The translations under genes were made by a program, and so were the position numbers. The notes beneath the pieces are model-generated. The model saw nothing but the letters and a program-made list of their open reading frames with translations, was not told where the DNA came from and searched no databases. Positions 1 through 7,813 of a stretch of DNA of 64,000 nt are shown piece by piece (positions within the stretch are counted from its first letter, which is position 1; each line of letters begins with the position of its first letter). Source of the stretch: WGAL01 sp964570865 (GTDB lineage Bacteria > Bacteroidota > Ignavibacteria > Ignavibacteriales > Melioribacteraceae); contig CAZMZM010000005.1 in assembly GCA_964570865.1 (NCBI GenBank), positions 1 to 64,000 of the forward strand, written 5' to 3'.

Positions 1-265
1 CGACGAATGTTGCGATGTGCAATATTTTGTGTCGTGTGTATTGACAGTTTTTTCTCTCTTTTACAAACCGGTAGATTGCCGCGCTCACTTCGTTCACTCG
101 CAATGACAACTTTTTTTCTTTCTTTACGATATCGACGAATGTTGCGATGTGCAATATTTTGTGTCGTGTGTATTGACAGTTTTTTCTTTTTTTACAAATC
201 GGTAGATTGCCGCGCTCACTTCGTTCGCTCGCAATGACACTTTTTTCTCTTTTTCCGATACAGCC
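1..265. repeat. Tandem 132-bp intergenic repeat (two copies plus remnant of a third)
   Basis: Two near-identical units lie head to tail at about 1-132 and 133-260, and a decayed start of a third follows at about 261. Each unit contains a roughly 35-bp GC-richer block (73-107 and 204-238) of the form AGATTGCCGCGCTCACTTCG followed by TTCRCTCGCAATGAC. The copies differ at only a few positions, mostly in T-rich spacers. Nothing suggests coding: the open frame through the repeat simply repeats the same Cys-rich peptide. The array may extend left of the window. It sits just beyond the 3' end of the suf operon. This is seen directly; the GC-rich block resembles short dispersed elements found in many bacterial genomes, but its family is not established here. 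Confidence 0.85.
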
Positions 266-333
266 GAATATTGGGAGAAAGTGTGGAAAGTCAAATCAAA
301 ATCTTTAAAGGTAAAAATCGGACAAAACCAATT

Positions 334-786
334 CTATAAATCCATATCAATTTTATTTCGGGACTTAATACTATTTCCGGCTAAGTCTTTTAAAGTAATT
401 CCCGCAAGGGCGGAATCAACAGCTTTTTGTAAAATTTCCCACAGATTTCTTATTTTACAGTTTCTGTTATGAATGCATGTTTCATTATAACCCGCAAATT
501 TGCTGCACATATCCACCTCGTAAAGTTTACCTCCGAGTGAATGGAGTACATCCGCAATTAATATATCATCAGGCGGGCGGGAAAGTGAATAGCCGCCGGT
601 GTGTCCTCGCTCGCTGACTAAAAATCCTCCGATTCGTAATTCACGCAAAATTTTTGCAACTGTATGCTCGGGAATTTTTTCCTTTTTGCTTATTTCGGGA
701 ATAGTAAGTGTTTTTCCCGAATTAAAAGCGTCGGCAAAATTCATTAAACAGCGCATTCCATATTCTTCGGCTGAACTAAATTTCAC
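334..786 (-). CDS. Rrf2-family transcriptional regulator, last gene of the suf operon
   Basis: A 150-aa Rrf2/IscR-type winged-helix regulator. The N-terminal half (residues 1-75) carries the HTH that begins FSSAEEYGMRCLMNFA and the wing motif GGYSLSRPPDDI. Three cysteines around residues 93-109 are spaced C-x9-C-x5-C, the usual place for Fe-S ligands in IscR/NsrR-type members, although the first spacing is longer than the C-x5-C-x5-C of IscR. The gene starts with GTG overlapping the sufT stop codon (GTGA), so it is translationally coupled to the Fe-S operon. Inference: it senses Fe-S status and autoregulates the suf operon. A cysteine-metabolism regulator (CymR-like) is the alternative. Confidence 0.88.
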   Translation of the reverse strand: MKFSSAEEYGMRCLMNFADAFNSGKTLTIPEISKKEKIPEHTVAKILRELRIGGFLVSERGHTGGYSLSRPPDDILIADVLHSLGGKLYEVDMCSKFAGYNETCIHNRNCKIRNLWEILQKAVDSALAGITLKDLAGNSIKSRNKIDMDL

Positions 787-1103
787 ATATACCCCAACAA
801 TAATTTAGCTTCGTCACTCATCATATCTATATTCCACGGCGGGTCCCAAACCAGTTCCAACGAAACTCCTCGCAGAGACGGCAAAGCCATTAAACGCTCT
901 TTAACTTGCATCGGCAAAGTTTCGGCTACGGGACAGTTGGGAGCGGTTAACGTCATTTTAACATAAACAATCCCGTCGTCATCAACGTTTATTTCATATA
1001 TCATTCCCAAATCAAAAATGTTTACCGGAATTTCAGGATCGTAAATTGCTTTTAATTCTTCAATCACATCCTGTTCAATCTTTTTTTTATCGATGTTTTC
1101 CAT
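783..1103 (-). CDS. sufT: SufT-like DUF59/MIP18-family Fe-S maturation protein
   Basis: A 106-aa single-domain MIP18/DUF59 protein. Family motifs are visible: DPEIPVNIFDLGMIYE near residues 22-37, TAPNCPVAE with the conserved cysteine near residue 56, and WDPPW near residue 86. Members act in late Fe-S cluster assembly or transfer to target proteins. It lies 6 bp after sufS and overlaps the Rrf2 regulator by 4 nt, so it is part of the suf operon. The location supports the SufT assignment over other DUF59 proteins such as PaaD. Confidence 0.92.
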   Translation of the reverse strand: MENIDKKKIEQDVIEELKAIYDPEIPVNIFDLGMIYEINVDDDGIVYVKMTLTAPNCPVAETLPMQVKERLMALPSLRGVSLELVWDPPWNIDMMSDEAKLLLGYM

Positions 1104-1109
1104 ACTATC

Positions 1110-2354
1110 CTATTTTAGCATTTTTATGATTTTATCTAACTGATTAAAAAATATTTCTAACTCTTCAATTGTATTGTAGAACGAAAGAGAAATTCTTGTG
1201 GTTCCGCTCACCCCAAAATGGTCCATTGTCGGCTGCGTGCAATGATGTCCTGTCCTTGAGGCAATTCCTTTTGTGTCCAAAAGTGTTCCGATATCATAGT
1301 GATGAACGCCATCGACCACAAATGAAAATACAGGAACCCGTTTGTCGGCACGCCCCAAAAGTTTTACGTCCTTCCTTTTCGAGAACTCATTCAGCGCATA
1401 TTCCGTAAGTTTTTCTTCGTAATCGGAAATGTGCTGCAGATTAAGAGCCGTAAAATAATTAAGTGCTGCGGCTAATCCGAGAACGCCTGAAATGTTTGGC
1501 GTTCCCGCTTCAAACTTATACGGCAAGCGGTTAAATGTAGTCTTTTCAAAAGTTACTTTATCAATCATTTCGCCTCCGCCCTGATATGGAGAAAGCTCGT
1601 TTAACAAATCTTCTTTCCCGTACAGAACGCCTACTCCGGTCGGCGCAAAAATTTTATGTCCGGAAAATGTATAGAAATCACATCCTAATTTTTGTACATC
1701 TATTTTAAGGTGCGAGACCGCCTGCGCCCCGTCAACAAGAGTCAGAATATTTTTGGTCTTGGCAAAATCAATAATCCGGCGAACGTCGTTTATGCTTCCC
1801 AAGGTATTTGAAACATGAACAACAGAAATCATTTTGGTTTTGGAAGAAATTAATTTATCCAGCTCATCTAATCTTAATTCGCCGTTTTCGTCAAACGGTA
1901 GCACTTTGAGAATAATTTTTTTATCACCGCAACTTATTTGCCAAGGAACAATATTGGCATGATGTTCCATCTCTGAAACAATTACCTCATCACCATCTTT
2001 CAGTTTTCCGCTCCGGCAAAGTATTGTTGCGGCAAGGTTAATTGATTCGGTTGTACCCTTTGTAAATATTATCTCAGCGGCGCTTTTCGCATTCAAAAAA
2101 CGGCGGACGGTTTCCCTTGCTTTTTCATATTCATCAGTTGCAATAGCGCTCAGGGTGTAAACTCCTCGATGCACATTTGCATTTTCATGTTTGTAATATT
2201 CCGCTATTCTGTCCATTACAACTTTAGGCTTCTGAGTTGTCGCTCCGTTATCAAAATAAACTAACGGCTTACCATTCATAGTATCGGCTAACAACGGGAA
2301 ATCTTTTCTTAAAAGATTAATATTTAGTTCAAATTCTGTTTCAGTCTGTTCCAT
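1110..2354 (-). CDS. sufS: Cysteine desulfurase SufS
   Basis: A 414-aa PLP-dependent class V aminotransferase-fold enzyme that takes sulfur from L-cysteine, leaving alanine, and passes it to the SufBCD scaffold. The PLP lysine is K234 in SGHK; the catalytic cysteine is C372 in RTGHHCTQP, the group II (SufS) context. SEMEHHANIVPWQ (residues 127-139) and the FEAGTPN motif are also intact. Length is normal for SufS. The gene is 29 bp downstream of sufD. No sufE or sufU sulfur acceptor gene is present in this operon or window, so the activator must lie elsewhere or be absent. Confidence 0.97.
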   Translation of the reverse strand: MEQTETEFELNINLLRKDFPLLADTMNGKPLVYFDNGATTQKPKVVMDRIAEYYKHENANVHRGVYTLSAIATDEYEKARETVRRFLNAKSAAEIIFTKGTTESINLAATILCRSGKLKDGDEVIVSEMEHHANIVPWQISCGDKKIILKVLPFDENGELRLDELDKLISSKTKMISVVHVSNTLGSINDVRRIIDFAKTKNILTLVDGAQAVSHLKIDVQKLGCDFYTFSGHKIFAPTGVGVLYGKEDLLNELSPYQGGGEMIDKVTFEKTTFNRLPYKFEAGTPNISGVLGLAAALNYFTALNLQHISDYEEKLTEYALNEFSKRKDVKLLGRADKRVPVFSFVVDGVHHYDIGTLLDTKGIASRTGHHCTQPTMDHFGVSGTTRISLSFYNTIEELEIFFNQLDKIIKMLK

Positions 2355-2383
2355 TTCGTTTTTCCGAAATTATTCGATAAAAT

Positions 2384-3706
2384 TTAACCGCCCAGCGCGG
2401 TAAAAATCCTTTCGGTTAAATTATTTTTCAAAGCTTCAATTTTAATCGGTTCCAGTACTTCGTTGGCAAATGCTTTTATCAGCATGGCACGAGCTTCTTT
2501 TTTTGAGATTCCGCGGGACATAATATAGAAAAGGGCTTCGGTGTCAAGCTGCCCGACGGTTGCACCGTGAGTACACTTAACATCATCCGCATAAATTTCC
2601 AGCTGAGGCTTTGTGTCAATTCTCGCATCGTCCGAAAGAAGTATTGTTTTATTCGACTGAAACGCATTTGTCTTTTGCGAATCTTTATCCACTAAAATTC
2701 TTCCGCCGAAAACAGCTTTGGATTTATCCTCTAAAATTCCTTTATATATTTCATTACTGAAGCAATTCGGTTTTGCGTGATCAATAAACGTGTGATTATC
2801 AATATGCTGCATTTCTTTTCCAATATAAAAGCCGTAGAAATGCGACTCAATATTCTCTCCGTTCAGTTTTGCTCGAAGATTGTTTCGAACAAACTTTCCG
2901 CTTAAAGTAAATTCAAAGTGATTAAACACCGCATTGTCATTCAGCTCAACAAAAGTGCCTCCAACCTGAAATGCATTTTTACCTTCGGATTGAATTTCAA
3001 CATAACTTAAACGGGAACTTTCTTTTGCGAATAATTCGGTAACCGAATTATTAAAATATTCGGATTCACTTACTCCGGAATAACTGACAATTACGGTAGC
3101 TTCGGAATTTTCTTCGGCTACAACCATATTGCGAGGCGAAACCATTAGTTTATCTTTTCCGCCTGCAATCTGTAAAACTTGGAGAGGACGGGGAAGTACT
3201 TTGTTTTTCGGGACATAAACAAAAAGTCCGTCGGAAACAAAAGCTTTGTTTAACACTTCAAATGCGTCTTGTACTTTATCCGATTTATTAAAATATCGGG
3301 AAACAACTTCAGGCATTATCTTTGCAGCTTCACTTAAAGCACCGATAAATGTTCCTTCCGGCAAATCCCCGATTTTTGTATAGTTATCGTTGATAAACCC
3401 GTTTTCAAAAACGAGAAGATCATAATCAAAATCTTCAAAAAGGTATTTGTTAATAAAATCTTTCTTGGCAACAATGCTGTTTTCTTTTTTTACCGCCGGT
3501 TTAAAATCCGTATTTAACAACGGTTTAACATTTGTGAAACGCCAATCTTCATCTTTGATAGTAGGAAAACGAAGAGTTTTAAGTTCTTCAAGCGCTTTTA
3601 ATCTTTCATCGGCAAAAAGGAGATTGAGACCGCTGTTCATTTCCTTTTCCCATTGTGGATGAAGTCCGGCAAACTTTATATTTGTTTCATATTCATTATT
3701 CATCAT
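2384..3706 (-). CDS. sufD: Fe-S cluster assembly protein SufD
   Basis: A 440-aa SufB/SufD-family protein that pairs with SufB and SufC to form the SufBC2D scaffold. The C-terminal SufBD core shows the typical run HNHTFIDH-like (DNHTFIDHAKPNC), then FGGRILVDKDSQKTNAFQSN and the histidine-containing CTHGATVGQLD motif. The N-terminal region (about residues 1-130) is the helical SufD-type extension. GAGGAAA just upstream supports the ATG at 3706. It follows sufC by 8 bp. Confidence 0.96.
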   Translation of the reverse strand: MMNNEYETNIKFAGLHPQWEKEMNSGLNLLFADERLKALEELKTLRFPTIKDEDWRFTNVKPLLNTDFKPAVKKENSIVAKKDFINKYLFEDFDYDLLVFENGFINDNYTKIGDLPEGTFIGALSEAAKIMPEVVSRYFNKSDKVQDAFEVLNKAFVSDGLFVYVPKNKVLPRPLQVLQIAGGKDKLMVSPRNMVVAEENSEATVIVSYSGVSESEYFNNSVTELFAKESSRLSYVEIQSEGKNAFQVGGTFVELNDNAVFNHFEFTLSGKFVRNNLRAKLNGENIESHFYGFYIGKEMQHIDNHTFIDHAKPNCFSNEIYKGILEDKSKAVFGGRILVDKDSQKTNAFQSNKTILLSDDARIDTKPQLEIYADDVKCTHGATVGQLDTEALFYIMSRGISKKEARAMLIKAFANEVLEPIKIEALKNNLTERIFTALGG

Positions 3707-3714
3707 TTTCCTCG

Positions 3715-4470
3715 CTATGCAGTAACTTCATCGTTTTTTAACCAATCATAGCCTTTTTCTTCCAATTCCAAGGCTAATTCCTTTGTTCCCGATTTAATAA
3801 TTTTTCCATTGTAAAGAACGTGAACATAATCAGGAACAATGTAATCAAGTAATCGCTGATAATGTGTAACCAGAATTGTTGCATTCTCGGGTGAGCGGAA
3901 ATGATTAACCCCTTTCGAGACTATTTTCAAAGCATCAATATCCAATCCGGAATCCGTTTCGTCAAGAACCGCAAGTTTGGGATCAAGCATCAACAGCTGT
4001 AAAATTTCATTCCGCTTTTTCTCTCCGCCCGAAAATCCTTCGTTAACGGCACGACTAATCAACTTGCTGTCCATTTCAAGCAAAGCGGCTTTTTCGCGTA
4101 TTCTTGCAAGAAATTCCTTGGCGCTTATTTCAGGTTCATTCCGGTATTTACGTATAGAATCAATCGCCGTTTTTAAGAATGTGGAGTTCGTAACTCCCGG
4201 TATTTCAACAGGATATTGAAATGCGAGAAAAATTCCTTCGCGGGCTCTATCTTCAGGGGAAAAATCGAGTAAATTTTTTCCGTTAAAAATAATCTCTCCT
4301 TCGGTAACGGTATAAGCTTCGTTCCCCGCCAATATATTTGCCAATGTACTTTTTCCGGAACCGTTAGGGCCCATAATAGCATGTACCTCGCCGGCATTAA
4401 CCTGTAAATCCAATCCTTTTAAGATTTCATTACCTTCAACATTAGCATGTAAATTTTTAATTGTAATCAT
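3715..4470 (-). CDS. sufC: Fe-S cluster assembly ATPase SufC
   Basis: A 251-aa ABC-type ATPase that drives conformational change of the SufBD scaffold. Walker A is GPNGSGKST (residues 34-42), the ABC signature is FSGGEKKRNEILQ, Walker B runs into LAVLDETDSGLDIDAL and the H-loop is in ILVTHYQRLL. The ETDSGLD sequence is diagnostic of SufC. It lies between sufB (71 bp upstream) and sufD (8 bp downstream). Confidence 0.98.
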   Translation of the reverse strand: MITIKNLHANVEGNEILKGLDLQVNAGEVHAIMGPNGSGKSTLANILAGNEAYTVTEGEIIFNGKNLLDFSPEDRAREGIFLAFQYPVEIPGVTNSTFLKTAIDSIRKYRNEPEISAKEFLARIREKAALLEMDSKLISRAVNEGFSGGEKKRNEILQLLMLDPKLAVLDETDSGLDIDALKIVSKGVNHFRSPENATILVTHYQRLLDYIVPDYVHVLYNGKIIKSGTKELALELEEKGYDWLKNDEVTA

Positions 4471-4541
4471 TATTTTTTCCTTTTCGTTAAATCTTAATCT
4501 TTTTTAGAACAAACATTTTTCCGGTTTTGAGTAATTAAACT

Positions 4542-5984
4542 TTAACCGACACTACCTTCCAAACTTATTTCAAGCAGTTTCTGAGCTTCTACGGCAAACT
4601 CCATCGGCAGTACTCTGAAAACTTCTTTACAGAAACCGTTCACAATCATATTAACCGCATCTTCCGGTGAAATACCGCGTTGATTGAGATAAAAAATCTG
4701 ATCGTCGCTTACTTTTGAAGTGGTTGCCTCATGCTCAACCGTTGAGTTGTTATTATCAACCTCGATATACGGAAAAGTGTGAGCACCGCATTTATCTCCC
4801 ATCAGCATGGAATCGCATTGTGAAAAGTTACGAGCGCCTTCCGCACTTTTATGCACTTTCACAAGACCGCGATAACTGTTATCGCTGAATCCCGCCGAAA
4901 TACCCTTTGAGACAATTGTACTTCGAGTATTTTTTCCGATATGAATCATCTTTGTTCCGGTATCCGCCTGCTGATAATTATTAGTTACGGCGATTGAGTA
5001 AAACTCGCCGACAGAATTATCCCCTTTCAATACGCAGCTTGGATATTTCCAAGTTACGGCAGAGCCGGTTTCAACCTGAGTCCATGAAATTTTAGCATTT
5101 GTTTCGCACAAACCGCGTTTTGTTACAAAATTATATATTCCGCCTTTTCCGTCTTTGTCGCCGGGATACCAGTTTTGAACCGTGGAATACTTGATCTCGG
5201 CATTATCCAAAGCAACAAGCTCAACAACAGCGGCATGAAGCTGATTTTCATCACGCTGCGGGGCGGTACAGCCTTCAAGGTAACTTACGTAGCCTCCTTC
5301 GTCAGCAACAATCAATGTTCTTTCAAACTGGCCTGTTTCCGATGCATTAATTCTAAAGTAAGTAGATAGCTCCATCGGGCAACGAACACCTTTCGGAATA
5401 TATACAAAAGAGCCGTCGCTGAAAACAGCGGCGTTAAGAGCCGCATAAAAGTTATCCGTATAAGGAACAACAGAACCCAAATATTTTTTTACCAAATCGG
5501 GATGCTCTTTTACCGCTTCTGAAATGGAACCGAAAATAACACCTTTTTCTTTCAAAGTTTCCTTAAATGTTGTCGCTACCGATACAGAATCAAACACGGC
5601 ATCAACGGCAACATTTGCAAGAACTTTCTGCTCTTCAAGAGGAATGCCGAGTTTTTCAAAAGTATCCAATAATTCGGGATCAACTTCATCAAGGCTGTTT
5701 AGCTTTGGCTTTTGTTTTGGTGCGGAAAAATATCGAATATCCTGAAAATCAGGACTTTTATATTTCACCTTGGGCCATTTAGGTTCTTTTAAGGTTAACC
5801 AATGCTTGTAGGCTTTCAACCGCCATTCCAAAAGCCAGTCCGGTTCCCCTTTAATTTCTGAAATTTTCCGTACTACATCTTCATTTAACCCTTTGGGAAA
5901 AGCGTCTTCTTCAATATTGCTGACAAATCCCCATTTATATTCTGAATTTGTAACATTTTCTATTGTCTTTTTTTCTTCGCTCAT
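4542..5984 (-). CDS. sufB: Fe-S cluster assembly scaffold SufB
   Basis: A 480-aa SufB, the scaffold subunit on which the cluster is built with sulfur from SufS. Recognisable blocks are the YIPKGVRCPMELSTYF region, VSYLEGCTAPQRDENQLH, STVQNWYPGD and the C-terminal EHEATTSKVSDDQIFYL and RGIS motifs. The length matches the family. It is the first gene of the minus-strand operon sufB-C-D-S-T-rrf2, so the controlling promoter should lie in 5985-6189. Confidence 0.98.
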   Translation of the reverse strand: MSEEKKTIENVTNSEYKWGFVSNIEEDAFPKGLNEDVVRKISEIKGEPDWLLEWRLKAYKHWLTLKEPKWPKVKYKSPDFQDIRYFSAPKQKPKLNSLDEVDPELLDTFEKLGIPLEEQKVLANVAVDAVFDSVSVATTFKETLKEKGVIFGSISEAVKEHPDLVKKYLGSVVPYTDNFYAALNAAVFSDGSFVYIPKGVRCPMELSTYFRINASETGQFERTLIVADEGGYVSYLEGCTAPQRDENQLHAAVVELVALDNAEIKYSTVQNWYPGDKDGKGGIYNFVTKRGLCETNAKISWTQVETGSAVTWKYPSCVLKGDNSVGEFYSIAVTNNYQQADTGTKMIHIGKNTRSTIVSKGISAGFSDNSYRGLVKVHKSAEGARNFSQCDSMLMGDKCGAHTFPYIEVDNNNSTVEHEATTSKVSDDQIFYLNQRGISPEDAVNMIVNGFCKEVFRVLPMEFAVEAQKLLEISLEGSVG

Positions 5985-6027
5985 TCTTTTACCTTAATAA
6001 ATAATATTTCATTTCTAATATATCTAT

Positions 6028-6047
6028 TCTTGATATTTTTTTCAAGA
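6028..6047. promoter_or_regulatory. Candidate operator: inverted repeat upstream of sufB
   Basis: A perfect 6-bp inverted repeat TCTTGA-N8-TCAAGA lies about 44 bp upstream of the sufB start codon in an otherwise AT-rich leader. The position and dyad shape fit a dimeric repressor such as the Rrf2 protein encoded at the end of the operon. This is inference; AT-rich sequence gives short dyads by chance. Confidence 0.3.
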
Positions 6048-6096
6048 TTGTTTCCCTTTTTTAAAATCTTATTTATTTAGATATCTTAAAGAAGTT

Positions 6097-6124
6097 AATA
6101 AACGAAGTTCCGGCTACCGACCGA
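6097..6124 (+). repeat. Dispersed intergenic repeat, copy A (core AAACGAAGTTCCGG)
   Basis: The core ATAAACGAAGTTCCGG is followed by a CTACCGACCGA tail. The same core recurs at 43611-43640 (same orientation) and 54637-54672 (opposite orientation), always between genes. Here it lies between comM and sufB. No coding or hairpin role is evident. Confidence 0.65.
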
Positions 6125-6189
6125 CTGATATTTTCGATTAATTCCGGTTTGGGGATATGTTTAGAAAATCATAATATTCGAGTAATATT

Positions 6190-7728
6190 TTATCTTCTCC
6201 AAAGTTCGCGATCCAAACTTCGATACTGAATTGCTTCGCCAACATGCTGCGCCTGAATATTTTCACTTTTTTCTACATCGGCAATTGTCCGGCTTACTTT
6301 CAGAATTCTGTCATAAGCCCTTGCAGAAAGTCCCAGCTTGGTTATTGCCATTTTCAGAAGATCTTTTCCGGCATCATCCAGTTTGCAGTATTCTCTTATT
6401 TCGTGTGTTTCCATATCGGCATTTTTATGAATTGTCGCTAAATTCTTGAACCGATTGGTTTGTATCTCTCTTGCTTCCATTACTCTTTCACGAATCTTAT
6501 CCGAGCCTTCTTCTCTTGCTTCGCTCGATAGCTCCTTATATTTAATAGCGGGAACTTCAATTTGTATATCGATTCTGTCAACTAACGGACCGGATATTTT
6601 CCCCATATATCGTTGAATTGAATTTACACTGCATGTGCACTCATGATCAGGATCGGTTAAATAACCGCACGGACAGGGATTCATTGCAGCGGCAAGCATA
6701 AAATTTGCGGGAAACTCAACCGACATCTTCGAACGACTGATTGTAACACGTCGGTCTTCCATCGGCTGTCTTAATACTTCCAAAACATTTTTCTTAAACT
6801 CGGGAAACTCATCCAGAAACAGAACGCCATGATGCGCAAATGAAACTTCTCCCGGTCGCGGATACGAACCTCCGCCAATCAGCGCAGCATCCGAAACCGT
6901 ATGATGTGGACTGCGGAATTGTCTTTCGGTTATTAGGGAATGCGAATCATCCAAAACGCCTGCAACAGAATAAATTTTAGTAGCTTCAAGCGCCTCTTCA
7001 AAAGTGAGCGGAGGCAAAATAGATGGTAATCGTTTTGCGAGCATTGTTTTTCCTGAACCGGGAGGTCCGATCATCAAAATATTGTGCCCGCCTGCAGCAG
7101 CTATTTCCAATGCGCGTTTTACATTTTCTTGTCCCTTTACATCTGCAAAATCCAACAGATAATTATTAATATGCTTAAATAATTTTTCTCTGTTTACCGT
7201 AGTTTTATTAATCTCACTTTCGCCGTTCAAAAACCTGACAACTTCAGCTAAAGTACTAAATCCGTAAACTTCAATATCATCAACTATCGCAGCCTCTTCG
7301 GCGGAATCTTTGGGAAGCAGAAGATGTTTTACGCCGGCTCTCTTTGCTTCGACGGCAATCGGTAAAGCACCCTTAATTTTACGTAATGTTCCGTCAAGAG
7401 AAAGTTCGCCGAGCAACATTGAGTTCTGTAAATAATAGGGACTAATTTCACCCGTTGCCGCAATTATCCCTACGGCAATCGGTAAATCAAATGCACTTCC
7501 TTCTTTACGCATATCGGCCGGAGCTAAGTTCACAGTAATTTTCTTAATCGGAAATTTGTACCCTGAGTTTTTAATTGCCGCATTCACACGTTCACGGCTC
7601 TCCTTGACGGCATTATCAGGCAACCCGACTATTGTAAACGAAGGCAATTGTTTTTCGTAGTGTGTTTCAACATCAACGATGTAGGCATCTATCCCGAAAG
7701 TGGCGGCAGAAATAACTTTTGAAAACAT
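6190..7728 (-). CDS. comM: ComM/YifB family Mg-chelatase-like AAA+ ATPase
   Basis: A 512-aa YifB/ComM protein. Residues about 1-170 form the Lon-protease-like (ribosomal S5 fold) domain. The AAA+ domain follows with Walker A GPPGSGKT (221-228) and Walker B/sensor region LFLDEFPEF. A C-terminal helical Mg-chelatase domain with Zn-like cysteines (CPCGYLTDPDHECTCS) completes it. In naturally transformable species ComM is a helicase that promotes branch migration of incoming DNA; most other bacteria carry it with no proven role. It is a single gene between dnaX and the suf operon. Confidence 0.94.
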   Translation of the reverse strand: MFSKVISAATFGIDAYIVDVETHYEKQLPSFTIVGLPDNAVKESRERVNAAIKNSGYKFPIKKITVNLAPADMRKEGSAFDLPIAVGIIAATGEISPYYLQNSMLLGELSLDGTLRKIKGALPIAVEAKRAGVKHLLLPKDSAEEAAIVDDIEVYGFSTLAEVVRFLNGESEINKTTVNREKLFKHINNYLLDFADVKGQENVKRALEIAAAGGHNILMIGPPGSGKTMLAKRLPSILPPLTFEEALEATKIYSVAGVLDDSHSLITERQFRSPHHTVSDAALIGGGSYPRPGEVSFAHHGVLFLDEFPEFKKNVLEVLRQPMEDRRVTISRSKMSVEFPANFMLAAAMNPCPCGYLTDPDHECTCSVNSIQRYMGKISGPLVDRIDIQIEVPAIKYKELSSEAREEGSDKIRERVMEAREIQTNRFKNLATIHKNADMETHEIREYCKLDDAGKDLLKMAITKLGLSARAYDRILKVSRTIADVEKSENIQAQHVGEAIQYRSLDRELWRR

Positions 7729-7813
7729 AAACCCCCTCTGTTTTTCTTTTTAACTTATCTTTTTTCAGTTAAAAATTCAAGTTAATTCAAAAATAATTAA
7801 GATTATTTATTCT

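Noticed and set aside
7..237. Open frame across the tandem repeat, encoding a repeated Cys-rich peptide
   Set aside because: It is an artefact of the duplicated non-coding unit; the frame only exists because the unit length is a multiple of three, and no start signal or homology is evident.
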